NCBI GenBank assembly: GCA_045590755.1
Contig: JAZNRP010000004.1
Span: 26,830 to 90,829 of the forward strand
Reading direction: 5' to 3'
DNA length: 64,000 bases
DNA from: SIG565 sp045590755
GTDB taxonomy: Bacteria; Bacillota; Clostridia; Oscillospirales; Acutalibacteraceae
The translations under genes were made by a program, and so were the position numbers. The notes beneath the pieces are model-generated. The model was not told the DNA's origin and did no database searches. It worked only from the letters and a program-made list of their open reading frames with translations. Positions 8,869 through 18,067 of the stretch are shown piece after piece (position 1 is the stretch's first letter; every line of letters begins with the position of its first letter).

Positions 8869-9761
8869 TAATTGTTCTCCTTTTTTGAAGTTAAATAAAG
8901 CTGTGTCAGTGCTATTACTACAACGACTATAAAGAAAACTACCGCCTTTGCCTGACCGACACCCATATTGGTAGTGCTTTCATAAAACGACTTATAGATA
9001 TTAAGCGCCAGCATTTCGGTTTTGTGTGCAGGCTCGCCGCCCGTTAAGGCTAAATTCTGGTCGAAAAGCTTAAAGGAATTGGTAAGCGTTAAAAAAGTAC
9101 ATATAGTAATAGACGGCATAACGCAAGGCAAGGTTATATGCCTTAAAATCTGTGTGGGACCCGCGCCGTCAATCTGCGCCGCTTCGATAAATTCGGGCGA
9201 CACATTCTGAAGGGAGGCTATATAAATAATCATCATATAGCCTATCTGCTGCCAACACATTAAAATAACGAGTCCCCAAAAGCCGTAGGTGGAATTAAGT
9301 GCCAGAGTGGAATTTAAATACCTTATTATAACTCCGTTTAGTATAATCTTCCAAATGTAGCCGAGCACTATACCACCTATAAGGTTTGGCATAAAAAACA
9401 CTGTGCGGAAAAGTGACGCTCCGCGAATATTTTTAGTCAACGCCAGTGCTATAAAAAAAGCAATTACATTTATTAGTATTACAGATACGGCTGTAAAGAT
9501 AACGGTAAACCAAAAGGAAGACCAGAATGCAGAGTCAGTCAATGCCGAAATATAGTTTTTAATGCCTACAAAGGTAGTATTAGAGAGGGTTTTGAATCTG
9601 AAAAAGGACAGATAAATCCCAAAAAAGAAGGGCCACACAAAGCCAATTAAAAATGCCGCCACGGTAGGAAGCAAAAATACAGCGGAATATTTTTTTACCG
9701 CTTTTAACTGGCTTTTATTGTTTATTGCCACACTGTTGTATTTTTTTATAGCCTTTCTCAT
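8868..9761 (-). CDS. Sugar ABC transporter permease (MalF-type)
   Basis: A 297-residue permease with an N-terminal cytoplasmic tail, about six membrane segments and an EAA motif (EFIEAAQIDGAGPTQILRHITLP) near residue 195. It is the heterodimer partner of the downstream MalG-type permease. The ribosome binding site AAAGGG is well placed. No ATPase gene lies in the operon; in Gram-positive bacteria a shared MsmX/MsmK-type ATPase elsewhere often energises such importers. An 88 bp gap with two hairpins separates it from the binding-protein gene. Confidence 0.9.
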   Translation of the reverse strand: MRKAIKKYNSVAINNKSQLKAVKKYSAVFLLPTVAAFLIGFVWPFFFGIYLSFFRFKTLSNTTFVGIKNYISALTDSAFWSSFWFTVIFTAVSVILINVIAFFIALALTKNIRGASLFRTVFFMPNLIGGIVLGYIWKIILNGVIIRYLNSTLALNSTYGFWGLVILMCWQQIGYMMIIYIASLQNVSPEFIEAAQIDGAGPTQILRHITLPCVMPSITICTFLTLTNSFKLFDQNLALTGGEPAHKTEMLALNIYKSFYESTTNMGVGQAKAVVFFIVVVVIALTQLYLTSKKENN

Positions 9762-9781
9762 TGTATACCCTTTCCAGCCAA

Positions 9782-9841
9782 AGCATTTAAAATAGAATCA
9801 AGTTTAAATGCTTCTGTTATGTAGGGCGGAGTAGTCCGCCC
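9782..9841 (-). repeat. Two hairpins between the binding-protein and permease genes
   Basis: AGCATTTAAA/TTTAAATGCT (9782-9791 with 9803-9812) and GGGCGGA/TCCGCCC (9824-9830 with 9835-9841) form two adjacent stems with no T-run. They may protect or attenuate the transcript so that binding protein exceeds permease, as known for malE-malF. The GC-rich hairpin may also be a dispersed repeat, which one copy cannot show. Confidence 0.55.
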
Positions 9842-9849
9842 CGTATTTT

Positions 9850-11115
9850 CTACTGTTTTGATAATTTATAGTGCTTTTCCCAGCCATTTACGAAGGCTTC
9901 CTTTACGCTTTCCCAGTCGGCCGTACCTGCAGAGTATGCAGCCAAGGCCGATACTAAATCGCTTCGCCAGGTATCAACATTAGGTGTATAGTTAAATGCC
10001 CACGAAACATTGTATTTGCCCTGCTTTACATATTCATCCATAGTGTTACTAAGCACATTGTTTACAGGCTTCGCCGACTTAAAGGGTGACACAAAGCCCA
10101 TGCTTTCGGCAAGTGCGGTAGTACCGATATCGCTTGTTACCACCCACTCTAAAAAGTCAAGCGTTGCCATGCGGTCGGCTTCACTGATTTTGGAATTTAC
10201 CGCCCAATAATTTTCTGTGCCACAGCTAAAGCCTTGATTTTCATCGTCAACACCCGAATAAATCGGTATAAATCCGATGTTTTCGTCACCAATGGATTTT
10301 ACATCCGCGTATGCCCAGGTGCCGTTCTGGTGGAATACTGCCTTTTCGCCCGTAAACTCGGCGGTTGCCTGGTCCATTGTAACGGCAGTAAGCTTTGACG
10401 GTGCGGCAGTAGAGTTGTTAATATATAAATCCCAGATGTTCTTGTATCTTTCAAGATGCTTGCCCGTAATCTTTTCGGGTTGAGAAAGAATATTTCCTTC
10501 CTTGAATTCATAGTGAAGCGGAATACCTGCTAAGTGCCCTGAAAAACGCCAGGATGACGACGCATCAAGTCCGGGCGAAGTAAATGCCGAAAAGCCAAGC
10601 TCTGCTTTTCTTTTTGTAATGTCTTCGGCAACACGCTTTAAGCCTTCGTAATTTTTAAGGTCATCCATAGTGTAGCCTGCCTTTTTTAGCAGTTTTTTGT
10701 TTACAATAATGCCGTAGCCTTCGTAAACATAGCCAACACCGTAAACCTTACTGCCCTTTTTTAGCGCAAAGTCATCACTTGATAACTGCTTGTACACTTC
10801 GGTGCCTGTAAGGTCTGAACAGTAGTCGCCCCAAGATTCAAGGGCAATTTCACCGCTTATCTGGAAAAGTGTAGGCGCATCCTTTTTGTCTATTTCGGCA
10901 GTGAGCGTCTGCTCGTAGGTGCCTTGGGCAGCGGTTACAACCTTTACTTCAACGCCCGTATCAGCGGTGTATTTCTTCGCCAACGCCTGCCACGCGGCGT
11001 CCTGCTCGGGCTTAAAGTTCAGATAATAAACCCTACCCGCCTTTGTTTTGCCACACGCGGCAAAAAGAGTAGTTAGAAGTACAAGTGAAATTAAAAGCGA
11101 TAGTATTTTTTTCAT
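9850..11115 (-). CDS. Extracellular sugar-binding lipoprotein (family 1)
   Basis: A 421-residue protein with a lipoprotein signal ending LFAAC (lipidated C21) and the pattern of family 1 solute-binding proteins such as MalE: YYLNFKPEQDAAWQALAKKY near the N-terminus, the AEFTGEKAVFHQNGTWAYAD region and a C-terminal SAGTADWESVKEAF. It captures an oligosaccharide outside the membrane and delivers it to the two permeases. Linkage to malQ suggests maltodextrin or another alpha-glucan, but ligand residues cannot be assigned by eye. It is the first gene of the operon; no clear promoter was found. Confidence 0.9.
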   Translation of the reverse strand: MKKILSLLISLVLLTTLFAACGKTKAGRVYYLNFKPEQDAAWQALAKKYTADTGVEVKVVTAAQGTYEQTLTAEIDKKDAPTLFQISGEIALESWGDYCSDLTGTEVYKQLSSDDFALKKGSKVYGVGYVYEGYGIIVNKKLLKKAGYTMDDLKNYEGLKRVAEDITKRKAELGFSAFTSPGLDASSSWRFSGHLAGIPLHYEFKEGNILSQPEKITGKHLERYKNIWDLYINNSTAAPSKLTAVTMDQATAEFTGEKAVFHQNGTWAYADVKSIGDENIGFIPIYSGVDDENQGFSCGTENYWAVNSKISEADRMATLDFLEWVVTSDIGTTALAESMGFVSPFKSAKPVNNVLSNTMDEYVKQGKYNVSWAFNYTPNVDTWRSDLVSALAAYSAGTADWESVKEAFVNGWEKHYKLSKQ

Positions 11116-11206
11116 TTTTTATTTCCTCCAATCATTTCACCTACTGGTATTCTTGCCGCTTTTTCAAAAAAAATACAATTTCTGTAATTCGGTCTTGCGC
11201 GTTTTC

Positions 11207-11235
11207 TTGACAAAATTAAAAAAAAGGTATACAAT
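11207..11235 (+). promoter_or_regulatory. Consensus promoter of the thrS T-box leader
   Basis: Perfect TTGACA (11207-11212), a 17 bp spacer and TACAAT (11230-11235). Confidence 0.85.
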
Positions 11236-11241
11236 AACTAC

Positions 11242-11476
11242 ATAAAGCGTTGAAAAGGGCAGTAGCCTTTACGGTTTCTTTACAGAGAGTAGTGTTATAG
11301 CTGAAAGCACTATAGAAAAAGTAAAGCGCGAACACCACCTTTGAGTGTCGGGGGTAGCAACCCGAACGGCTGACCTGCGTTATGGGTTTTAAAGCGGCGT
11401 GTTTTGCACGCAATTCGGGTGGAACCGCGGAGTTGTATTTGCTACTTCGTCCCTGTTTTTTAGGGACGGAGTTTTG
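11242..11476 (+). promoter_or_regulatory. T-box riboswitch controlling thrS
   Basis: A leader of about 235 nt holds the T-box hallmarks: a stem I region with AGAGAGTAGTG and GCTGAAAG, a specifier segment GAACACCACC at 11330-11339 where ACC (Thr, probably 11334-11336) fits the downstream gene, the T-box sequence GGGTGGAACCGCGG at 11417-11430, and a terminator at 11445-11476. Uncharged tRNA-Thr pairing with specifier and T-box bulge should favour the antiterminator and turn on synthesis of threonyl-tRNA synthetase. Confidence 0.93.
11445..11476 (+). terminator. Regulated terminator of the thrS T-box
   Basis: CTTCGTCCCT (11445-11454) pairs with AGGGACGGAG (11462-11471), followed by TTTTGTTATTTTT. 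Confidence 0.9.
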
Positions 11477-11500
11477 TTATTTTTGAAAGGAAGTTTTTAT

Positions 11501-13444
11501 ATGATTACTGTAACCTTAAACGGAAACGAAAAGCAGCTTGAAAAAAACTGCAGCGCATTTGATGCTGTGAAAAGTCTTGGCGGCGGATTTGCTAAACACG
11601 CCTGTGCTGCAAAAATAAACGGTGAAAATATGGATTTACGCACCATTCTTAAGGATGGCGATACCGTAGAAATTTTAACCTTTGATGATGAATACGGCAG
11701 ATGGACCTTCAGACATACCGCATCCCACATATTAGCCCAGGCCGTAAAGCGCCTTTTCCCGAAAGCGCACTTAGCCATTGGCCCTGCTATTGATGACGGT
11801 TTTTATTATGACATTGATATTGATGAAAAATTCACCCCCGATGATTTGGAAAAAATCGAGAGTGAAATGAAGAAAATTATTAAAGAAGATTTATCTCTTG
11901 AGCGTAAAACCCTTTCCCGTGCAGAAGCGTTAGAGCTCTTTGAATCTCAAAATGAAATTTATAAGGTAGAGCTTATAGAAGATTTACCGGCGGATGCTGA
12001 AATTACAGTTTACACACAGGGCGAATTTACCGACCTTTGCGCCGGTGCGCATCTTATGAAAACGGGCGCCGTTAAGGCATTTAAGTTAACCAGTGCTACC
12101 GGTGCTTATTGGCGCGGCGACTCTTCTAAAAAAATGCTTTGCCGCGTATACGGTACTGCATTTCCAAAGCAAAGCGAATTAGAGCAGCGCCTGGCCGAAA
12201 TAGAAGAAGCCAAAAAGCGCGACCACAATAAATTAGGCCGAGAATTAGAGTTGTTTACAACCAGTGATTTTATCGGTCAGGGACTCCCCATATTACTTCC
12301 TAAAGGTGCTAAAATCATTCAGATTTTACAGCGTTTTGTAGAAGACGAAGAAGCCAGACGCGGTTGGCAGCTCACCAAAACTCCGCTTATGGCAAAAAGT
12401 GACCTTTATAAAATTTCGGGCCACTGGGACCACTATTTAGACGGTATGTTTGTTATGGGCGACCCGACAGATGACTCTAAAGAGTGCTTTGCTTTGCGTC
12501 CTATGACCTGCCCGTTCCAGTACCAAGCATATCTTAACCGTCCGCGTTCCTACCGCGACTTGCCGCTTCGTTATGACGAAACATCTACCCTGTTCCGTAA
12601 CGAAGAAAGCGGTGAAATGCACGGACTAATCCGTGTCCGCCAATTCACAATTTCGGAAGGCCACTTAATGTGTACACCCGAACAGTTGGAGGAAGAGTTT
12701 AGGTCTTGTCTTGAGCTTACAACCTTTATGCTTAAAACTCTCGGTCTTTATGAAGATGTTTCCTACCGCTTCTCACAATGGGACCCCGAAAACAGAGAAA
12801 AGTATATAGGCACAGTAGAGCAGTGGGATGAAGCACAGGGTGTTATGGAAAAAATTCTTAACCATCTTGGAATTCCTTATAAAGTAGGTATCGGTGAAGC
12901 GGCATTCTACGGACCGAAGCTTGATATTCAGATTAAGAATGTACACGGCAAGGAAGACACCCTTATTACCATTCAGATTGACCAGATGTTAGCCGAAAAA
13001 TTCGGTATGGAATACACCGATAAGAACGGCGAAAAGAAAAACCCCTATATTATTCACCGTACATCCATCGGTTGTTATGAAAGAACCTTAGCGCTGCTTA
13101 TTGAAAAATATGCTGGCGCATTCCCTGTATGGCTCGCACCCGTTCAGGTAAAAATTCTGCCGATAGCCGACCGCCACCTTGATTATGCTTATGAAATCAA
13201 GGAAAGGTTAGAAAAATTAGGCGTCAGGGTTGAGCTTGATAGCCGAAATGAGAAAATCGGTTATAAGATACGCGAATCGCGTCTGCAAAAGATACCTTAT
13301 ATGCTCATAATCGGCGATAATGAAGTTGAAAGTGGTACACTCTCTGTCCGCCGACGCGGTGAAAACGGCGACCTTGGCAGTATGACAATTGACGAGTATA
13401 TAGCAAAAGTTCAAGAAGAAATTGACACAAAGGTTATTTGGTAA
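11501..13444 (+). CDS. thrS: Threonyl-tRNA synthetase
   Basis: A 647-residue class II synthetase charging tRNA-Thr. Domains in order: TGS (residues 1-60), the editing domain with HTASH (H72, H76) and a DLCAGAHL motif, the catalytic core with the zinc Cys in RPMTCPFQYQ, and a C-terminal anticodon-binding domain starting near VQVKILPI. The ATG at 11501 is chosen because AAAGGAAG lies 7 nt upstream and the protein starts MITVTLNG like its family; longer frames run back into the T-box. It is expressed as a single gene under T-box control. Confidence 0.97.
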   Translation: MITVTLNGNEKQLEKNCSAFDAVKSLGGGFAKHACAAKINGENMDLRTILKDGDTVEILTFDDEYGRWTFRHTASHILAQAVKRLFPKAHLAIGPAIDDGFYYDIDIDEKFTPDDLEKIESEMKKIIKEDLSLERKTLSRAEALELFESQNEIYKVELIEDLPADAEITVYTQGEFTDLCAGAHLMKTGAVKAFKLTSATGAYWRGDSSKKMLCRVYGTAFPKQSELEQRLAEIEEAKKRDHNKLGRELELFTTSDFIGQGLPILLPKGAKIIQILQRFVEDEEARRGWQLTKTPLMAKSDLYKISGHWDHYLDGMFVMGDPTDDSKECFALRPMTCPFQYQAYLNRPRSYRDLPLRYDETSTLFRNEESGEMHGLIRVRQFTISEGHLMCTPEQLEEEFRSCLELTTFMLKTLGLYEDVSYRFSQWDPENREKYIGTVEQWDEAQGVMEKILNHLGIPYKVGIGEAAFYGPKLDIQIKNVHGKEDTLITIQIDQMLAEKFGMEYTDKNGEKKNPYIIHRTSIGCYERTLALLIEKYAGAFPVWLAPVQVKILPIADRHLDYAYEIKERLEKLGVRVELDSRNEKIGYKIRESRLQKIPYMLIIGDNEVESGTLSVRRRGENGDLGSMTIDEYIAKVQEEIDTKVIW

Positions 13445-13448
13445 AGTA

Positions 13449-13487
13449 AAAAACTGCCCACACAGATTAAGTGTGAGCAGTTTTTAT
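13449..13487. terminator. Bidirectional terminator after thrS
   Basis: AAACTGCCCACAC / GTGTGAGCAGTTT (13451-13463 with 13471-13483, one wobble), flanked by T-runs on both strands; it also serves the convergent PIG-L gene. Confidence 0.85.
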
Positions 13488-13520
13488 TGTTAAATAAAAA
13501 AGACCTGAAAATCAGTTCTT

Positions 13521-14876
13521 TTAATGTATATTTTGTTTTCTTTTAGAACGCATTATTAGTAATACTGCTAATATAATTACCGCTAAAACAATTGCGGCAA
13601 AAATATAATAGCCCGTAAAATCCTTTGCGGGTTTTATTTCTGTATCAGGATTAGGCGGCGAAATATTTTCGGGCGGCGTTTCTTCTTTTAACTGTTCGGA
13701 ATAGGTTTTTATATTTTCGAACATATCATTTCCCGTATCAATGCCTACTGTTGTTCTGTAAAGGCCGTATTCACGCGGGGAATATTTTGTTATTTCTGTA
13801 CTGCTTGTAATTTCTCCGTTTTTGCCGTACAGCCAGTCACTAAACCAGTATTGCTGTTGGGTTTTATGACACTTAAAGCCCTGCTGTGTTACCTGAAATG
13901 CCGTTTTACCGCCAAAGCTTTTAAGCGGCACATCAATATCTAATTCTATTTTGTTTTCATTATATAAGTGCAGATAAAGCTTGGGGGTATCGTGGGTACC
14001 GTACATATTTGCCGACTCTGTATATTTTGTTTCATCCTTGGCAAATTCTACGGCACTAATCAAAGTCTTGGCATTTAATATATGCTGACCGTGTCCGTAC
14101 TCTCCCGATAAATCGTGGCCGACAATAACAAGCGGCTTAAACCGCCTTATAAGTTCAGTCTGATAAGCTAAAACATCGTCTTCTGTAATGCCGTATTTAC
14201 CTAAATTTTCAAGAGCTTCGGTATAGCTTTCTGAATATTCATCAGGAAAACTGCTAATAACCGGGTATGCAGTAACACCCACAGTCCATAATCCGTCAAG
14301 TAATTCGTGACGGCGTATAGCATTTTTGTTGTGATCGGCAAAGTATACCACCTGCACCGTTAATGCTTTTTCACCCGCATATAACGGCAACAGTCCAGCG
14401 AAAAACAACTGCTCATCATCGGCGTGTGTTGTAAAAAGCATTAAATCGGCCTTTTGGGCAGATGGGGTAAATCTATGCACATTTTCGGGCAGTTCACCGC
14501 TGCCAAACAAGCTTATTTCGCTGATTTTTACGGCTTTATCAAATATAATCTCTGTTTGTGTGTCTGCTACTTCTTCAAGCTCTAAGTTTAGGTGCAGAAA
14601 TTTATCACTGTTTTTAATCTCTCTACCAGCCGTTTTTACGGTAACCTCTGCCGCTCCATCAAAGAAAATTATATACACATATTTAGCGCCTACTGTGTTT
14701 TGGAGGGTAATACTGCTAACCTTACTGTAGGTTGATATTTTGCCGTCGGTTATATTTGAAAATCCACCCACAACAGAAAAGTCTATGGTGTTATTCTCCG
14801 ACTGCTCTGCATTTACAAAAAATGCGGACAAAAAAACGGTTAAAACAGCTAATATAAGACAACAAATTTTCCGCAT
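13521..14876 (-). CDS. Membrane-anchored PIG-L family deacetylase
   Basis: A 451-residue exported protein: signal peptide (residues 1-23), an N-terminal domain of about 110 residues, a PIG-L/LmbE-type deacetylase domain, a Pro-rich linker and a C-terminal membrane anchor with basic tail. Metal-site motifs are visible: THADDE (H151, D153, D154) and GHGQH (H262, H265). The family removes N-acetyl groups from sugars using zinc. An exported, membrane-tethered form suggests a cell-surface or extracellular substrate, which is unknown. The ribosome binding site GGAG is well placed. The gene follows tex on the same strand with a 17 bp gap. Confidence 0.86.
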   Translation of the reverse strand: MRKICCLILAVLTVFLSAFFVNAEQSENNTIDFSVVGGFSNITDGKISTYSKVSSITLQNTVGAKYVYIIFFDGAAEVTVKTAGREIKNSDKFLHLNLELEEVADTQTEIIFDKAVKISEISLFGSGELPENVHRFTPSAQKADLMLFTTHADDEQLFFAGLLPLYAGEKALTVQVVYFADHNKNAIRRHELLDGLWTVGVTAYPVISSFPDEYSESYTEALENLGKYGITEDDVLAYQTELIRRFKPLVIVGHDLSGEYGHGQHILNAKTLISAVEFAKDETKYTESANMYGTHDTPKLYLHLYNENKIELDIDVPLKSFGGKTAFQVTQQGFKCHKTQQQYWFSDWLYGKNGEITSSTEITKYSPREYGLYRTTVGIDTGNDMFENIKTYSEQLKEETPPENISPPNPDTEIKPAKDFTGYYIFAAIVLAVIILAVLLIMRSKRKQNIH

Positions 14877-14893
14877 TTTCTACACTCCTTTAA

Positions 14894-17047
14894 CTACTTT
14901 ATCTCTTTCATTGAAAGCGATATGCGTTTTTTATTCAAATCCAGTCCTATAACCTTAACATTTACTATATCTCCAACCTGTAGCGCTTCACTCGGATGAC
15001 GGATGAATTTATCGCAGATTTGAGATATATGCACAAGTCCGTCCTGATGCACACCTATATCTACAAATGCACCAAAATCAATAACATTGCGTACTGTTCC
15101 TTTAAGCGTCATACCAACCTTCAGGTCTTCCATACCCAATACATCGGTACGAAGAAGCGGCGGCGGTAACTCATCGCGTGGGTCTCTGCCGGGTTTTACA
15201 AGCTCTTTTACAATATCTAAAAGTGTCGGCACACCAACCCCGATTTTCTCTGCTAACATTTCCTTATCGGCGCTATTAATCTGATTCTCAAGTTCGCCTA
15301 TTTTTTTGTTTTTAACATCATTTAAGGTATAACCGAAGTGTTTCAGCAATTCCTTTGCCGCCGCATAGGATTCGGGGTGAACACCCGTGTTATCAAGCGG
15401 ATTTTCGGCATCTGTGATACGCAAAAAGCCCGCGCACTGCTCGTAAGCCTTAGGTCCTAACTTAGATACCTTTTTAAGCTCGCTTATAGACATAAACCTT
15501 CCATTATCTTCACGGTATGCAACAATATTTTTGCAAACCGCACTACTAAGTCCTGCTATGTGAGATAAAAGTGCGGCAGAAGCGGTATTAAGGTCGGCGC
15601 CAACATTGTTAACGCAATCTTCTACAACGCCGTCAAGTGCTTCTCCAAGCTGTTTTTGCGGCATATCGTGCTGATACTGTCCGACGCCTATTGCCTTAGG
15701 CTCAATTTTAACAAGCTCTGCCAACGGGTCTTGAAGTCTTCTTGCAATTGAAACTGCACTTCTAAGTGTCAAGTCGAAATCGGGCATTTCTGCGGCGGCA
15801 AGTTTCGACGCCGAATAAACCGATGCACCCGCTTCACTTACCACCATATACGCTATTTTTTTGCCCATTTTACCTATCACATCCACCGCAAACATTTCGG
15901 TTTCCTTGGATGCGGTGCCGTTGCCGATTGCAATTATTTCTACACCGTGCTTTTCAATAAGCGAGCCTAAAATTTCCTTCGATTTTTCTATCTGCGCCGC
16001 AGAATGTGTGGGGTAGATAACGGCAGTATCAAGCACTTTACCGTTTCCGTCAACAACCGCCACCTTACAACCCGTACGGTAGCCTGGGTCAAGGCCTATT
16101 GTAACCTTGTTTTTTACGGGCGGCTGCATAAGTAACTGGCGAAGATTTACACCGAAAACCTTAATGGCAGCACTGCTTGCAGTATCGGTAAGCTCATTTC
16201 TTATCTCCCTTTCAATTGACGGGAAAATGAGTCTTGAATATGAGTCCATACAGGCATTTTTCACACACTCAGCACATTGGTTTTCACCATTTAAATACAG
16301 AGAATATATCACATTTAGGGGCTTTTCCGTATCAATCTCTACCCCTACCTTCAAAAACTCTTCCTTTTCGCCGCGGTTGAGTGCTAATACTCTGTGACCT
16401 GCTATTTTGCTTATAGGCTCACGGAAGTTATAATACATTTCGTAAACGCTATCAGTATCTATCTTGGCAGCAGACGAGCAGATAAAACCGTTAAGGCGAA
16501 TAATGTTACGAAGGCGGCGTCTGACATTAGCATCATCCGAGACATTTTCGGCAATTATGTCCATAGCGCCCGATATAGCGTCGGCTACTGTTTCTACTTT
16601 CTTTTCTATATCAATATATTTTTCGGCTAATTCTTCGGGTAATATGGCACCCGACTGATTATTAAGCAGTTCTTGAGCCAGTGGTTCCAGGCCCTTTTCT
16701 TTGGCCACCGACGCGCGCGTCTTTCTTTTTGGTCGGAACGGGCGGTAAATATCTTCAATTTCCGAGAGAATAGTAGCTCTATTTAGCGCTTCATCTATTT
16801 CTTCGGTCATATTGCCCTGTTCGCTTATTAGCTTTCGTACCTCTTCTCTGCGCTCATCAAGACCGCGTAAATATGTTAGCCTGTCCGAAATTTCACGGAT
16901 TTTCTGGTCATCCATAGTGCCGTGCATTTCTTTTCTGTAACGGGCAATAAAGGGTATTGTGTTACCCGCATCTAAAAGCTCTATAATATTTTGTACATAA
17001 ATTTCTCTTGCGCCAAACTGTTCGGCAATCTGTTTTGCGTAATCCAT
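14894..17047 (-). CDS. tex: Tex-like transcription accessory protein with S1 domain
   Basis: A 717-residue protein with the full Tex layout: an N-terminal helical region (IPFIARYRKEMHGTMDD), a YqgF-like RNase H fold (GLDPGYRTGCKVAVVD near residue 320), helix-hairpin-helix motifs (VGADLNTASAALLSHIAGLS) and a C-terminal S1 RNA-binding domain (GTVRNVIDFGAFVDIGVHQDGLVH). Tex proteins bind nucleic acid and act around transcription; the exact role in Clostridia is unsettled. The start at 17047 has a GGAGTGA ribosome binding site and a likely promoter at 17079-17107. Confidence 0.95.
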   Translation of the reverse strand: MDYAKQIAEQFGAREIYVQNIIELLDAGNTIPFIARYRKEMHGTMDDQKIREISDRLTYLRGLDERREEVRKLISEQGNMTEEIDEALNRATILSEIEDIYRPFRPKRKTRASVAKEKGLEPLAQELLNNQSGAILPEELAEKYIDIEKKVETVADAISGAMDIIAENVSDDANVRRRLRNIIRLNGFICSSAAKIDTDSVYEMYYNFREPISKIAGHRVLALNRGEKEEFLKVGVEIDTEKPLNVIYSLYLNGENQCAECVKNACMDSYSRLIFPSIEREIRNELTDTASSAAIKVFGVNLRQLLMQPPVKNKVTIGLDPGYRTGCKVAVVDGNGKVLDTAVIYPTHSAAQIEKSKEILGSLIEKHGVEIIAIGNGTASKETEMFAVDVIGKMGKKIAYMVVSEAGASVYSASKLAAAEMPDFDLTLRSAVSIARRLQDPLAELVKIEPKAIGVGQYQHDMPQKQLGEALDGVVEDCVNNVGADLNTASAALLSHIAGLSSAVCKNIVAYREDNGRFMSISELKKVSKLGPKAYEQCAGFLRITDAENPLDNTGVHPESYAAAKELLKHFGYTLNDVKNKKIGELENQINSADKEMLAEKIGVGVPTLLDIVKELVKPGRDPRDELPPPLLRTDVLGMEDLKVGMTLKGTVRNVIDFGAFVDIGVHQDGLVHISQICDKFIRHPSEALQVGDIVNVKVIGLDLNKKRISLSMKEIK

Positions 17048-17078
17048 AATTCACTCCGTTTATGTTTTTCTTTTCTCA

Positions 17079-17107
17079 ATTATGCCATATTTTTTTCCAT
17101 TTGTACA
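17079..17107 (-). promoter_or_regulatory. Likely promoter for tex
   Basis: On the minus strand: TGTACA (17107-17102), a 17 bp spacer and CATAAT (17084-17079). A moderate match. Confidence 0.5.
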
Positions 17108-17115
17108 GTTAATAT

Positions 17116-17144
17116 TTGCAATACTATTTAATTTGTTATATAAT
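17116..17144 (+). promoter_or_regulatory. Sigma-A-like promoter for the VanY-type carboxypeptidase
   Basis: TTGCAA (17116-17121), a 17 bp spacer and TATAAT (17139-17144). Confidence 0.68.
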
Positions 17145-17161
17145 ATAGGTTGGTGATACAA

Positions 17162-18067
17162 GTGAGTAAAAAAAGATACAAGAAAAAACATACGAAAAGC
17201 CGCGGTATAATAGCCACGGTTATTGCTTATTCTGTTGTAGTTTTATTAATAGCGGCTATCGTAGGCGGTATAGCCTTAATCTTTAAAAATTGCGGGAAGC
17301 CAAATAATGAAACACCGCCCGACAATAACCCATCAAGCAGTGAAGTAACTTCATCTGAAACACCTACACCCGCTCCTACTTATGAAGCGCGTGTCGGCAA
17401 GGAATACGAAATAGATATTACACCCTATCTGCAATATATTGAACCCGAAGAAAAGTACGAGTATGTATTTCTTGTAAATCCGCAAAACACATTATCGAGT
17501 GACTATGTACCAAGTGACCTTACCGACTGCGGACATACAAGGAATGACGGCAGGGCAACACAAAAATTAAGAAAAAATGCCGCTTTGGCTCTACAAGCCT
17601 TACTTGCCGAAGGCGCTAAAAACGGTGTAAATGATGTAACGGTTACAAGCGCTTACCGTTCCTACAGCTATCAGGATTATTTATTTAACCTTTACTGTGA
17701 ACAGAATCAGCACAGCTTTGCAACACGCGAAGAATGTGAAAAGTATGTTCTTACATTCTCAACAAAACCGGGTACGAGTGAACACCAAAGCGGGCTTTGT
17801 GTAGATATGCACAACATACCGTCGGCTCAGGTTTCGTTCGCACAGAAGCCCGAAGCTAAGTGGCTTGCCGAAAACTGCTACCGCTTTGGCTTTATTCTCC
17901 GCTACCCCGAAGACAAAACCGATATTACAAAAATCACCTATGAGCCATGGCACTTCCGCTTTGTCGGCAGAGACGCCGCAACCGAGATGCATGAGCTCGG
18001 ACTTTGCCTTGAAGAATATATAGCGCTAAAGGCGGAAGAAATCAGTAAAACTACGCCCAATAAGTAG
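17162..18067 (+). CDS. VanY-type D-alanyl-D-alanine carboxypeptidase (M15B)
   Basis: A protein of about 301 residues: a Lys-rich cytoplasmic start, one membrane segment (about residues 17-41), a Ser/Thr/Pro linker and an M15B peptidase domain. Zinc and catalytic residues are in GTSEHQSGLCVDM (H208, D215) and YEPWHF (E261, H264). It should trim the terminal D-Ala from peptidoglycan stem peptides outside the membrane. The GTG at 17162 is chosen because GGTGAT at 17152-17157 lies just upstream; the TTG at 17150 overlaps that site. Its 3' end overlaps the convergent dipeptidase gene by 17 bp. Confidence 0.88.
   Translation: MSKKRYKKKHTKSRGIIATVIAYSVVVLLIAAIVGGIALIFKNCGKPNNETPPDNNPSSSEVTSSETPTPAPTYEARVGKEYEIDITPYLQYIEPEEKYEYVFLVNPQNTLSSDYVPSDLTDCGHTRNDGRATQKLRKNAALALQALLAEGAKNGVNDVTVTSAYRSYSYQDYLFNLYCEQNQHSFATREECEKYVLTFSTKPGTSEHQSGLCVDMHNIPSAQVSFAQKPEAKWLAENCYRFGFILRYPEDKTDITKITYEPWHFRFVGRDAATEMHELGLCLEEYIALKAEEISKTTPNK

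Noticed and set aside
16107..16397. A 96-residue frame on the plus strand inside tex, and similar frames elsewhere such as 44559-44912 inside glyQS.
   Set aside because: They lie opposite clear conserved genes, lack ribosome binding sites and show no family pattern; they are antisense shadows.
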